From Roseburia sp. 1XD42-69 (GTDB lineage: Bacteria; Bacillota; Clostridia; Lachnospirales; Lachnospiraceae): a stretch of DNA of 64,000 nucleotides. The translations under genes were made by a program, and so were the position numbers. The stretch lies in assembly GCF_003612565.1 (NCBI RefSeq), contig NZ_RAZG01000013.1, positions 34,528 through 98,527 on the forward strand, in the 5' to 3' direction. Position 1 is the first letter of the stretch. Every line of letters begins with the position of its first letter. Under the pieces are notes generated by a model. That model worked only from the letters and a program-made list of their open reading frames with translations. It was not told the origin of the DNA and did not search any database. This document shows, piece after piece, positions 8,985-17,907 of the stretch.

Positions 8985-9635
8985 ATGAAATCTATTTTAA
9001 TGATTGGCATGGGACGATTTGGTTCCCATCTGTGCAAAAATCTCTCCAAACTGGACAATGAGATTATGATTGTGGACAGCCAGGAAGAAAAACTAGAGGA
9101 TCTTCTTCCCTTTGTCACCAGCGCAAAAATCGGAGACTGCACCAATGAAAAAGTCTTGGAAAGCCTTGGTGTTTCCAACTTTGACCTGTGTATTGTATCC
9201 ATCGGAAACAATTTCCAGAGCAGTTTGGAAATTACAAGCCTTCTAAAAGAAATGGGGGCAAAACGTGTTATCAGCAAGGCAAACAGAGAGATACACGCCA
9301 AATTCCTGTTAAAAAACGGCGCCGACGAAGTGATTTTCCCAGACCGGGATATTGCGGAAAAACTTGCGGTAAGCCTAAGCGCCGACGGCATATTTGATTA
9401 TATTAACCTGCAGGACGGCTATTCCATCTATGAAATTCTTCCCCTGCCGGAATGGCTGGGAAAGAGCATTAAAGAAATCAATCTCCGGGCCAAATACCGT
9501 TTAAGCATTATCGGCACCAAGCGTGGGGAACACACCCAGATTCTTCCCGGTGCAGACTATATTTTTAACGAAGAAGAACATTTAATGGTCATCGGCCATG
9601 AAAACGATATGAAAAAGATTATTAAAAGCCACTGA
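8985..9635 (+). CDS. ktrA: Potassium uptake regulatory subunit KtrA (RCK domain)
   Basis: 216 residues. An N-terminal Rossmann RCK-N domain has the nucleotide motif GMGRFG at residues 6-11 followed by the acidic VDSQEEK that binds ribose hydroxyls. A C-terminal TrkA_C domain spans about residues 135-216 (EILPLPEWLGKSIKEINLR, MVIGHENDMKKI). It forms the cytoplasmic octameric ring that gates KtrB with ATP/ADP and, in many Firmicutes, c-di-AMP through the C domain. An AAAGGAG site precedes the ATG; a strong terminator follows. Confidence 0.95.
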   Translation: MKSILMIGMGRFGSHLCKNLSKLDNEIMIVDSQEEKLEDLLPFVTSAKIGDCTNEKVLESLGVSNFDLCIVSIGNNFQSSLEITSLLKEMGAKRVISKANREIHAKFLLKNGADEVIFPDRDIAEKLAVSLSADGIFDYINLQDGYSIYEILPLPEWLGKSIKEINLRAKYRLSIIGTKRGEHTQILPGADYIFNEEEHLMVIGHENDMKKIIKSH

Positions 9636-9644
9636 AAAGACGCA

Positions 9645-9677
9645 AAAAAACAGAGCCAATACAAGGCTCTGTTTTTT
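9645..9677. terminator. Bidirectional terminator between ktrA and oppA
   Basis: AAAAAACAGAGCC, a 7 nt loop, GGCTCTGTTTTTT: a perfect stem with A and T tracts on either side, serving the convergent ktrBA and opp operons. Confidence 0.9.
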
Positions 9678-9695
9678 ACTGAACTTCTTACGAAA

Positions 9696-11477
9696 TTATC
9701 TTCCAAACTGACAGTCGTTGTTACCGGAATCTGTCGTCCACATCTCCAACATGTTGATGGGGTCATTGTAATCTGCAATCCATCCCTCACGGCAGAAGTC
9801 AAAGTTTCCTGCTTTTCTCTCCTCTAAGAATACATTCCACTCCTGCTGCTCAATGGTAAGCTCGATACCGATTGCCGCAAAATCCTGCTGGATTGCCTCT
9901 GCAATCTTTACGTTACCCTCGGAATCGTTGGTGAGGTAAGTAAGGGCAAGCGGAGTCTCTGCTGAAAGCATTCCTCCCTCGTCAAATACATATCCGCAGG
10001 ACTCTAACAGGGAAATTGCCTCCTCCACGTTGGGAGCAGACGCATCAAAATATCCTACATTTGCCTCATCTGGGAAGGTGTAATCACCGTCATTTGCACG
10101 GAATTCTCCGCCATTGCCGTCCGCCATTCCTGCGGGAACAAATGTATTAGCAACTTCCTGGCCTGTCTGACCAATATTTTCTGCAATATAAGGTCTGTCA
10201 ATCAAAAGGCTCATAGCTTTACGCATATCGGAAGCCTGCTGTTCTGTCAATCCCTCAAAGAGAGAGCTGTTTACATTAAATGCACAGTAGTATGTTCCAA
10301 GCTGGGGAGATACCTGGAATTCAGGGTCATTTGCTGCAATCAGGTTTGCAATCTCATCATTTGGAATGGTATCAATAAACTGCAAATCTCCTGACTGGTA
10401 TGCCGCATAAATTGCAGTATCATCAGCACTTAACATAAAATGAAGTTCATCTACGGTTACATTCTCTGCGTCATAGAAATTAGGGTTCTTCACATATACC
10501 ATAGACTCGTCATGCTTCCATTCTTTTAATGTGTAAGCACCGTTGCTGATAAAGCCTGCCTCGGATGCCCATGCTCCCGGATTTGTGCCGTCTGCATCTG
10601 CAGCTTCCACTGCTGCCTGGTTTACGGGCATAAATACCGGGAAACTAGCCAGGTCTTCAAAATATGCACAGGGTGCAATTAAAGTACAGGTTAAAGTATT
10701 ATCGTCTGTAGCGGATACTACAATCTCATCTCCCTCTTTTGCAAACACGTCAAAAAGGTAGCCGTAATCTGCCGCCGTATCCGGATTTGCCGCACGCTTC
10801 CAGGAATACTCAAAATCTTTGGCTGTAAGAGGAGAGCCGTCAGACCATTTCAAGTCAGATTTTAAATGGAAAGTATAGGTCAAACCGTCCTCGGAAAGGT
10901 CATAACCCTCTGCCAGGGCCGGAACCGGTGTCCCGTCCTCACCATAAGTATAAAGGCCGACAAAGCTGTTTGCCGCAAGGCAGGCCCCGTCCACGGAACT
11001 GTTTAACGCCGGGTCAAGCTTTGCAGGCTCGCTTGCCAGACAAAGGCTTAAAGGCCCTTCCACGCCTGACATATACATAAAGTATTTGTAGCCGAAAAGG
11101 TTGGTGCGCATACCGTCCATGCCGCTTTTCATCATCCATGGGTCATTGTAGTAGTAAAGTGGTACTACTGCATTGGTAGCCATAAGCATATCCTCTGCCT
11201 GATGCATCAGTTTCTCACGCTCTACCGTATCTGTGCTTGCCTTAATGTTTGCAATCAGCTCATCATAAGGTTTCCAGTTCGGTGCAGAACTTCCGGAAGC
11301 ATCCCCTGCGTCTTCGTCTCCTGCATCTGCAGCCTCTGTTCCATCTGCTGCCACGCTGCTGTCTGCTGCATTGTCACCAGAATCTGCCTGTGAGTCGCCG
11401 TTGCCGGAACCGCCGCAGCCTGCAAGCAAACCTGCCGACATACAGCCAACCAACATCATTGCTGTCAATTTTTTCAT
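9696..11477 (-). CDS. oppA: Oligopeptide ABC transporter substrate-binding lipoprotein, circularly permuted OppA-type
   Basis: 593-residue family 5 solute-binding protein that captures peptides outside the cell for OppBCDF. Lipobox LLAGC puts the lipidated Cys at residue 21, followed by an acidic Ala/Asp/Gly linker to about 65. Residues 67-137 (KPYDELIANIKAST, EDMLMATNAVVPLYYYND, NLFGYKYFMY) correspond to the segment that normally closes such proteins. The usual N-terminal block (SLCLASEPAKLDPALNSS) only begins near 143. The protein ends at SGNNDCQFGR, where ordinary family members continue into that segment, so the order looks permuted. AAGGAGG precedes the ATG. It is the last gene of the opp operon. 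Confidence 0.93.
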   Translation of the reverse strand: MKKLTAMMLVGCMSAGLLAGCGGSGNGDSQADSGDNAADSSVAADGTEAADAGDEDAGDASGSSAPNWKPYDELIANIKASTDTVEREKLMHQAEDMLMATNAVVPLYYYNDPWMMKSGMDGMRTNLFGYKYFMYMSGVEGPLSLCLASEPAKLDPALNSSVDGACLAANSFVGLYTYGEDGTPVPALAEGYDLSEDGLTYTFHLKSDLKWSDGSPLTAKDFEYSWKRAANPDTAADYGYLFDVFAKEGDEIVVSATDDNTLTCTLIAPCAYFEDLASFPVFMPVNQAAVEAADADGTNPGAWASEAGFISNGAYTLKEWKHDESMVYVKNPNFYDAENVTVDELHFMLSADDTAIYAAYQSGDLQFIDTIPNDEIANLIAANDPEFQVSPQLGTYYCAFNVNSSLFEGLTEQQASDMRKAMSLLIDRPYIAENIGQTGQEVANTFVPAGMADGNGGEFRANDGDYTFPDEANVGYFDASAPNVEEAISLLESCGYVFDEGGMLSAETPLALTYLTNDSEGNVKIAEAIQQDFAAIGIELTIEQQEWNVFLEERKAGNFDFCREGWIADYNDPINMLEMWTTDSGNNDCQFGR

Positions 11478-11586
11478 ATGATTACCTCCTTTTTGCGGCC
11501 GTAAATGATACAGCCGTCCTATGCGCCCTTTGGCGCAATGATTTATAGATATTTATAAAAACAGAATCCACGATTCTGATTTTACC

Positions 11587-12555
11587 TTATTTATTCCAAC
11601 ATGCCACCATATGGCCGTCCCCTCTGTCCGTAAGGGAGGGACACTCTGCGGCACACTTTTCCGTGGCATAGGGACAGCGGGTGCGGAATGCACATCCGCT
11701 GGGAAGGTTCATGGGGCTTGGCACATCCCCGCTTAAAATAATACGCTGCCGCTCCTTTGCAGTTTTCGGGTCAGGAATAGGCACTGCGCTAAGAAGAGAT
11801 ACGGTGTAGGGATGTTTGGGGGAATGGTACACCTCGTCTGCATCCCCGATTTCCACAATCCTCCCCAGATACATCACCGCAATCCTGTCGGAAATATGCT
11901 TTACAATCAAAAGGTCATGGGCGATAAAAAGATATGCCATTCCCAGTTTTTTCTGCAAATCCTCAAACATATTAATTACCTGGGCCTGAATGGACACATC
12001 CAATGCGCTGACAGGTTCGTCGCAGACAATAAACTTGGGATTTACGGCCAAAGCCCTTGCAATGCCGATACGCTGTCTCTGGCCCCCGGAAAACTCATGG
12101 GCATAACGGGTGGCATGTTCCGCATTTAACCCCACCGTCTCCATAAGGCCAAGGATTTTTTCACGCCTCTCCCCTTTGGAACTGTAGAGTTTGTGCACAT
12201 CCAAGGGTTCCCCGATAATATCCTCCACAATCATACGGGGATTTAAGGAAGAATAGGGGTCCTGGAATACCATCTGCATTTTCTTCCGGTATTCGTTAAT
12301 ATTATTTTCCGTTACCTCTTCCCCTTCAAACAGAATCTGCCCCCCGGTAGGTTTATAGAGATGAAGCAATGTACGTCCCACCGTTGTCTTTCCGCAGCCG
12401 GATTCCCCCACAAGGCCCAGGGTCTCCCCCGGTTTTATCTGAAAAGAGACACCGTCTACGGCCTTTAACATGGTTTTTTCAAAAAAGCCGGTGCGAACCG
12501 GAAAATGTTCTTTCAAATCTTTTACTTCAACTAGATATCCGTTATCATTACTCAT
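11587..12555 (-). CDS. oppF: Oligopeptide ABC transporter ATP-binding protein OppF
   Basis: ATPase of the peptide importer, 322 residues from the ATG at 12555; a GTG three codons earlier is also possible. Walker A GESGCGKT, Q-loop FQDPYSSLNPRM, signature SGGQRQRIGIARAL and Walker B FIVCDEPVSALD are intact. The C-terminal oligopeptide-transporter extension ends in a Cys-containing block (GCAFRTRCPYATEKC), in some homologues an iron-sulfur site. GGGGGT lies 8 nt before the chosen start. The gene overlaps the end of oppD by 8 bp, so translation is probably coupled. Confidence 0.94.
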   Translation of the reverse strand: MSNDNGYLVEVKDLKEHFPVRTGFFEKTMLKAVDGVSFQIKPGETLGLVGESGCGKTTVGRTLLHLYKPTGGQILFEGEEVTENNINEYRKKMQMVFQDPYSSLNPRMIVEDIIGEPLDVHKLYSSKGERREKILGLMETVGLNAEHATRYAHEFSGGQRQRIGIARALAVNPKFIVCDEPVSALDVSIQAQVINMFEDLQKKLGMAYLFIAHDLLIVKHISDRIAVMYLGRIVEIGDADEVYHSPKHPYTVSLLSAVPIPDPKTAKERQRIILSGDVPSPMNLPSGCAFRTRCPYATEKCAAECPSLTDRGDGHMVACWNK

Positions 12556-13552
12556 TGCCCGCACCCCCTTCGTTCTCTTCGTACTGTTTTTTCACATTCA
12601 TCCAGCAGGATGCATAATGTCCGTCAGGCATCTGCATCTCCGGCGGCTTTTCCTCCAGGCAGATTTTCATAGCCGCATCACAGCGGCTGCAGAATGCACA
12701 GCCCTTCGGCATATTTAAAAGGTTGATGGGCGTTCCCGCAATGGGAACGAGACGGTCGTTGGTATCTTCCTGGGGAATGGAGCGCAGAAGCCCTTTGGTA
12801 TACTCATGCCCCGGACGGTAAAAAATATCCTCCGCCGTTCCCCTCTCGCAGACCCTTCCGCCATACATAACGATAATTTCGTCGCACATATCCGCAATAA
12901 CCCCAAGGTCGTGGGTCACCATGATAATGGCCATTCCCAGTTTTTTCTGAAGTTCTTTCATAAGTTCCAGAATCTGGGCCTGGATAGTTACGTCCAAAGC
13001 CGTGGTTGGCTCGTCTGCAATGAGGATATCCGGCTCACAGGCAAGAGCCATGGCAATCATCACACGCTGGCGCATACCTCCGGAAAGCTCAAAGGGATAC
13101 TGCTTTAAACGCCTGGCGGGCTCGTTTACCCCTACAAGCTCCAGCATTTCTTTGGCCCTCTCCCTGGCCTGCTCCTTGTTCCTGTCTGTGTGGAGCATAA
13201 TCCCTTCCATAAGCTGGTTGCCCACAGTGTATACGGGATTTAAGCTGGTCATGGGGTCCTGGAAGATAATACTGCACTTCTTACCTCTGAAATCTTTTAA
13301 CTGTCTTTTGTCATAGTTTAATATATTTTCTCCCCGGTATAAAATCTCGCCGCTTACCACTTTTCCCGTGTCAGCTAAAATCTGCATAATGGAGTAGGCC
13401 GTCACGCTTTTTCCCGATCCCGACTCTCCCACAATTCCTAAAATTTTTCCCGGAGACAAGTTAAAAGAAACTCCGTTTACCGCCTTTACTTCACCGGAAT
13501 CCGTGAAAAAAGACGTACACAAATCTTTGACTTCTAATATATTCTCACTCAT
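12548..13552 (-). CDS. oppD: Oligopeptide ABC transporter ATP-binding protein OppD
   Basis: Second ATPase of the heterodimeric motor, 334 residues. Walker A GESGSGKS, Q-loop FQDPMTSLNPVY, signature LSGGMRQRVMIAMAL, Walker B ILIADEPTTALD and switch His in VTHDLGVIA are all visible. The C-terminal GCAFCSRCDAAMKIC block matches that of OppF. AGGAGGC precedes the ATG. It lies 10 bp after oppC and overlaps oppF. Confidence 0.95.
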   Translation of the reverse strand: MSENILEVKDLCTSFFTDSGEVKAVNGVSFNLSPGKILGIVGESGSGKSVTAYSIMQILADTGKVVSGEILYRGENILNYDKRQLKDFRGKKCSIIFQDPMTSLNPVYTVGNQLMEGIMLHTDRNKEQARERAKEMLELVGVNEPARRLKQYPFELSGGMRQRVMIAMALACEPDILIADEPTTALDVTIQAQILELMKELQKKLGMAIIMVTHDLGVIADMCDEIIVMYGGRVCERGTAEDIFYRPGHEYTKGLLRSIPQEDTNDRLVPIAGTPINLLNMPKGCAFCSRCDAAMKICLEEKPPEMQMPDGHYASCWMNVKKQYEENEGGAGNE

Positions 13553-13562
13553 GGCCTGCCTC

Positions 13563-14636
13563 CTAATCTTTCAGTTTCGGGTCAAAGGCATCCCGAAGGC
13601 CGTCCCCCAAAAGGTTGAAAGCCAAAACGATAAGACAAATCATAACCGCCGGGAACACCAGCTTATAAGGATAACTCTGCAGGCCGTCCCTGGCGGAGTT
13701 GGCAAGACTTCCCAGTGAAGGCATGGGCGCCTGCACCCCCAGGCCCACAAAGCTTAAGAAACTTTCCGTAAAAATCGCGGAAGGTATCTGCAATGCAGTG
13801 GAGATAATAATCACACTGATACAGTTGGGCAGGATATGCCTTTTTATAATCCTTCCGGATTTTGCACCGATAGACTGGGCGGCTAAGACATACTCATTTT
13901 CTTTGATGGATAAAATCTGCCCCCGCACCAGCCTTGCCATACCAACCCAGTACAAAAGGCCAAACACAATAAACAGGGAAACCATATTGCTCCCCAGCTT
14001 TGCCATCAGGCTTCCCGGCTGGAACGTAATCACCTGGCTTAAAACCACGGAGAGAAGGATTACCATCAGAAGATCCGGCAGGGAATAAATAATATCCACA
14101 ACCCGCATCATGAACATATCTACCCGGCCTCCGGCGTAACCTGAAATACTGCCGTATAGCACCCCGATAATCAGCACCAGCACACTGGCAAACAATCCTA
14201 CAAAGAGAGACACCCTTGTACCGTAAATGACACGCATAAAATAGTCCCGGCACATTTCATCCGTCCCTAAAATGTGGGGGAATACTTCCCCTCCTTCGTC
14301 TATATACTTCTGCTCTAACTTAGAGTAGGTAAAGGGAGCAAGGTTTTTTGCGGATTTGTCCCTGACGCCGTCCACGGTAATAATGCCGGAATAAGTATAG
14401 GGCACTACCCTGGGAGCAATGATAATAAGGAGCAGTATAAGCACCAGCACAACAATGCTTCCCATGGCCAGAGGATTTTTCCTAAGCCTCCTCATTCCGT
14501 CCTTTAAAAAGGTTGTGGACTCACTCATAACATCCTGCTGCCTTTTTTCCTCTTCCGTTGCAAGTTCAAACTTTGCCAGGTCAATCTGCGCACTGAAAGG
14601 ACTGCGCTTTGGCATTTTATTCTCTTCTACTGACAT
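13563..14636 (-). CDS. oppC: Oligopeptide ABC transporter permease OppC
   Basis: 357-residue inner-membrane permease. A soluble N-terminal tail of about 60 residues precedes the first membrane helix (IVVLVLILLLIIIAPRVV). An extracytoplasmic segment with FPHILGTDEMCRDYFMRVIYG and the BPD transporter domain follow. The EAA loop reads EYVLAAQSIGAKSGRIIKRH near residue 245, the contact point for OppD/F. The protein ends with FNLLGDGLRDAFDPKLKD, typical of the family. Spacing of 11 bp to oppB and 10 bp to oppD. Confidence 0.94.
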   Translation of the reverse strand: MSVEENKMPKRSPFSAQIDLAKFELATEEEKRQQDVMSESTTFLKDGMRRLRKNPLAMGSIVVLVLILLLIIIAPRVVPYTYSGIITVDGVRDKSAKNLAPFTYSKLEQKYIDEGGEVFPHILGTDEMCRDYFMRVIYGTRVSLFVGLFASVLVLIIGVLYGSISGYAGGRVDMFMMRVVDIIYSLPDLLMVILLSVVLSQVITFQPGSLMAKLGSNMVSLFIVFGLLYWVGMARLVRGQILSIKENEYVLAAQSIGAKSGRIIKRHILPNCISVIIISTALQIPSAIFTESFLSFVGLGVQAPMPSLGSLANSARDGLQSYPYKLVFPAVMICLIVLAFNLLGDGLRDAFDPKLKD

Positions 14637-14647
14637 ACGCCTTCCTC

Positions 14648-15559
14648 CTACTCAAATGTAATTCTTGGGTCTACCACTTTATAAATAATATCCGTAAGCA
14701 GATTGAACACAATCATCAAAACAGCCAGAAACATGGTAGTGGCCATAATGATGGGGTAATCCCTGTTTGTGATGCCGGATACAAATTTTGACCCAAGGCC
14801 GCCGATAGTAAAAATATTTTCCACAACCAGGCTTCCTGTGATAATAAATGCAATCATTGGCCCCACATACGTGAGCACCGGAATCAGTGCATTCCTTAAA
14901 GCATGTTTAAAAATCACCTTCTTAGGGGATACGCCTTTTGCCTTTGCCGTGCGGACGTAATCCTGCCCTAAGGCATCTAACATACTTGTCTTTGTCAGAC
15001 GTGTGATATATGCCATGGGATATACGGAAAGGGAAATAACCGGAAGGACATAATTATTGCTCTCCGCAGACCACACCGGAATCCAGCCAAGCTTAATACA
15101 AAATACCAAAAGCAGCAGTGTGGCAAGCACAAAGCTGGGCGTCGCCGTGGCTAAAGTAGAAAAAAATATAATTACACGGTCCGGCCACTTGTTTCTCATT
15201 AAAGCTGCAATGCTTCCCAGCACAATCCCGCAGATAATAGCCACAACGGCTGCCATGCCGCCTAATTTTGCGGAAATCTTAAAAGATGTCCAGAGGATAT
15301 CTGCAATGTCCCTTCCTGTCTTTAAAGATACTCCAAAGTCTCCCCGAAATACGTTCCTCATATACAGCACAAATTGGGTTCCCACGGGTTTATCCAAGTT
15401 ATACCGCTTCTCAAGCACTTTCTGAACCTCCGGGCTCGGCGCTTTCTCTGCATTAAATGGCCCTCCCGGGATGGCATTCATTGCAAAGAACGTAATCGCA
15501 CAGACAATAAATATGGTGACCACTGCCAGAATCAATCTCTTTACTACATATCTTGCCAT
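14648..15559 (-). CDS. oppB: Oligopeptide ABC transporter permease OppB
   Basis: 303-residue permease, first gene of the opp operon. The ATG at 15559 gives the classical N-terminus MARYVVKRLILAVVTIF with AAAGGAG 8 nt before it; the ORF extends upstream into the leader without support. Six membrane helices, the EAA loop DYVRTAKAKGVSPKKVIFKH at about 205-224 and the C-terminal TDIIYKVVDPRITFE are all typical. Expression is likely governed by the structured leader and promoter upstream. Confidence 0.95.
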   Translation of the reverse strand: MARYVVKRLILAVVTIFIVCAITFFAMNAIPGGPFNAEKAPSPEVQKVLEKRYNLDKPVGTQFVLYMRNVFRGDFGVSLKTGRDIADILWTSFKISAKLGGMAAVVAIICGIVLGSIAALMRNKWPDRVIIFFSTLATATPSFVLATLLLLVFCIKLGWIPVWSAESNNYVLPVISLSVYPMAYITRLTKTSMLDALGQDYVRTAKAKGVSPKKVIFKHALRNALIPVLTYVGPMIAFIITGSLVVENIFTIGGLGSKFVSGITNRDYPIIMATTMFLAVLMIVFNLLTDIIYKVVDPRITFE

Positions 15560-15604
15560 ATTCTCAACTCCTTTGTTCTTTCTTTTCTCCGCTGCAATCG
15601 CCGC

Positions 15605-15707
15605 GGCTTTTATTTTTGTTTGTAAACAAAAATAAAAGTGCAATGGGGTTTAGTGCCACATTGCACTCCGATTCTTCGCTTTACCTCACTAAACTGTTGC
15701 GAAACCT
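15605..15707 (-). promoter_or_regulatory. Structured opp leader, candidate transcription attenuator
   Basis: On the minus strand AGTGCAATG pairs with CATTGCACT (15637-15667) and is followed at once by TTTTATTTTTGTTT, the layout of an intrinsic terminator. Upstream GTTTAGTG is exactly complementary to CACTAAAC inside that hairpin's loop. Downstream, AAACAAAAATAAAAG can fold back on the U-rich tract as a 15 bp perfect arm pair (15607-15638). These pairings compete, which suggests conditional termination before oppB. It is not a T-box. The ligand or factor is unknown. Confidence 0.5.
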
Positions 15708-15713
15708 AATAAT

Positions 15714-15743
15714 TTTATACACCAAAAGTACCTGTTTTGTCAA
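15714..15743 (-). promoter_or_regulatory. Sigma-A promoter of the opp operon
   Basis: Minus strand TTGACA, 18 bp, TATAAA. Transcription would begin near 15707 and give a leader of about 150 nt before oppB. The about 130 bp further upstream, towards 15870, is AT-rich and carries the divergent small gene's start region. Confidence 0.7.
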
Positions 15744-15870
15744 CTTTTGTATTGATTCATTTTCATGGATATTTATTCATATTCTGTATACTTTTCCTAT
15801 ATTTTTATACTTCTTATTGATTTTTTATTTATAATATTATATAAATATAGTGGGAAAGGAGAATTTTTTT

Positions 15871-16155
15871 ATGATATTACAACAAGATTTACTGTCTTTA
15901 CAATTTTATAAAAAAGAGAAATTTACCGGGAGCTGCCGGGGAATGCGGTATCTCATCCGAAAATCTACGGAAAATGACAGCGACATTTTTGAAGTATTTA
16001 CTTGGCCGGGACCTTATAACTTTGCATCCACAGATGAGGGCAAAAAGGCAAGAAAAACCTTTCCCTTCCAACAGGAATCCCTGGCAGATATTGCCGGATA
16101 CTTAAATGAAATTTATGAATCCGGCAAAGATGCCTGGCCCACAGGTATTTTTTAA
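15871..16155 (+). CDS. Small conserved-looking protein of unknown function
   Basis: 94 residues from the ATG at 15871; AAAGGAG lies 10 nt upstream, so the GTG at 15850 is not needed. The protein is soluble and has no signal peptide. A basic first half (YKKEKFTGSCRGMRYLIRK) is followed by FEVFTWPGPYNFASTDEGKK and a helical end (FQQESLADIAGYLNEIYES). I do not recognise the family. It is a single gene, divergent from opp and convergent with the broken signalling gene. Confidence 0.65.
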   Translation: MILQQDLLSLQFYKKEKFTGSCRGMRYLIRKSTENDSDIFEVFTWPGPYNFASTDEGKKARKTFPFQQESLADIAGYLNEIYESGKDAWPTGIF

Positions 16156-16157
16156 AA

Positions 16158-17018
16158 TTATGACTGCTGTTTATCTTCTTCTAAAAGCTTCTCAAAATCA
16201 TTGCGGCAGACTGGACGGGAGTAGTAATACCCCTGAAGCAGGGTTACATCCATCTCCCCTACAATATCCGCAACTTTGCCGTTTTCCACGCCCTCCACAA
16301 TAGAATCATAGCCAAGGCGCCTGCACATCCTCAAAAGATTGTCGATAATTACATAATCGATATCATGCCCCGGCTCCGAAAGTTCCCTGACAAAAGAGTG
16401 CTCCACTTTAATATAATCCACATGAAGGCATTTTAACATCTCAAGGGAAGCGTAGGCTGTGCCGAAATCGTCTAAGGCCACTTTAAATCCCCTGCCCCTT
16501 AACCTGTCAAACATAGAGGCCAGTTCCTGGGGCTTATCCACCTGACAGCTTTCCGTCAGTTCAATAATCATGTAGGAAGGGTTCACTCCGTACTTTTCCA
16601 CATAGGAAATCAGCCTGTTCTCAAAATCTTCATCCATAAACTGCTGGTAGGAAACGTTAAAGCTTACCTGCAGTTCCCCGTAAGTATCCCGCCAGGCCAC
16701 CTGCTGCTTAATGGCCTGTTCCATAACCCAAAATCCCACTTCCCTGATTCCGCCGTAATCCTCCAAAACCTTGATAAACTCCATGGGATAAGAATCTTTT
16801 ATCTTCTCCCCCTTCCAGCGGAGCAGGCATTCACATCCCGCAATAAGATTTGTCCCCGGATTTACAAAGGGCTGGAAGAAAAGTTCAAACCCACGGAAAT
16901 CTTTTTTTATGCTCTGGTTTAAGTCCTCCCTTAAGGCTAAACCCCTTTCATGTTTTCTGGCAATTTCAACAGAGAAAAATACCAAATCTCCCCTGCGGTT
17001 TGTCTTGGCATATTCCAA
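16158..17018 (-). pseudogene. EAL (c-di-GMP phosphodiesterase) part of a disrupted PAS-GGDEF-EAL gene
   Basis: The EAL domain, which would cleave c-di-GMP to pGpG, looks complete. It has GCECLLRWKG (the EAL glutamate kept, Ala replaced by Cys), FNVSYQQF, IELTES, the DDFGTAYASLEMLK metal site, DYIKVEHSFV, VEGVENG and LQGYYYSRP. The open frame extends upstream to about 17141 and includes the tail of a GGDEF domain (NLSISASAGALLFPKNAD). There is no ATG at the front; the first usable start codon is the TTG at 17018 without a clear ribosome site. It is out of frame with the PAS part, so any protein would need internal initiation. Confidence 0.8.
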
Positions 17019-17101
17019 AGAGTGTTCCAGCTTTGTGATAAGCCCCTCCCTGGAATCTGCATTCTTTGGAAACAGCAGTGCCCCGGCAGATGCAGAAATA
17101 C

Positions 17102-17560
17102 TTAGATTCCCCTGCCCTGGGAGAATTTGCAGTGATGGAGTTCATAGGTGGTTAAAAGCCCTGTAAGGGAATCATACTTATTCTGTCCGTCCAGCCTTGT
17201 CATAAGCCCTGCAAATATAATGGGATTTCCCGCATCATCCCAGATAACGCTTCCCTTGCACTCTACCCACACATACTCTCCCATACGGTTTCTTGCCCTG
17301 TACTGGCACTCGTGCCGGGGCTTTGTCCCTGAGAACACTCCTGAGATATCCTCGTTATATAACGCCCTGTCGTCCGGGTGGATATGCTGTTCCCAGATAG
17401 TGGCGGCATCCTCCAGATATTCCCCTGACAAACCGAAATATTCCACGGAAGCCTTAGACCACCGGGAAATATTTGTCTTCATATCGCACACATAAATGAA
17501 GACATTATCCGATGCCGAAGCGAAAGCTTCAAACAGTTCGTTGTTGAAAATATCGCTCAT
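17102..17560 (-). pseudogene. PAS sensor part of the disrupted PAS-GGDEF-EAL gene
   Basis: 152 codons. Residues 1-125 form a PAS/PAC domain (VFIYVCDMKTNISRWSKASV, QYRARNRMGEYVWVECKG, NPIIFAGLMTRLDG). Then comes the opening of a GGDEF domain, YDSLTGLLTTYELH, after which the frame runs 10 codons into a stop. The central GGDEF region, about 100 residues including the GGDEF signature, is absent and the EAL half resumes in another frame. This is a deletion scar, not a one-base slip. A free PAS protein might still be made. Confidence 0.8.
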
Positions 17561-17656
17561 TTCATCACCATACCTTTTTGCCTGTACTTACTATTGCCTA
17601 TATGGATAATTGTAATACATAATCATGGGGATTTCTATAGGATTTTCGTGAGGGAA

Positions 17657-17875
17657 TTACTGAAAAAGATCTTCATAACTTTGTTCCAATTCATCAAATT
17701 CCTCTTCTGCGCTGCTATATTCACCTGAAACATACTGTTTCTCTGCTGCCTCAATATCTCTCATAAAGTCTTCTGGTGACATAGATTTTAAAAATCTGCC
17801 AACATCTTCATCGGACATTTCGAGTTCATGATATTGGGAAAATTTATTTGAGGTTGTGTTATGAAGAATACTCAT
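17657..17875 (-). CDS. Small acidic protein of unknown function (possible antitoxin remnant)
   Basis: 72 codons from the ATG at 17875. The long upstream extension of this frame is simply the tRNA-Leu gene read as protein. The product is very acidic with a C-terminal helix (EEEFDELEQSYEDLF) and KQYVSGEYSS, loosely like the tails of Phd/RelB-type antitoxins. No ribosome site is visible and no toxin gene adjoins. Lying directly behind the tRNA 3' end, it may be a leftover of an integrated element. Confidence 0.35.
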   Translation of the reverse strand: MSILHNTTSNKFSQYHELEMSDEDVGRFLKSMSPEDFMRDIEAAEKQYVSGEYSSAEEEFDELEQSYEDLFQ

Positions 17876-17907
17876 TGCTAAAAAGCCGGAGTTAAGAACT
17901 TTTTTGA

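Noticed and set aside
15850..15870. GTG start for the small gene at 15871
   Set aside because: The GTG lies before the AAAGGAG site that clearly serves the ATG at 15871.
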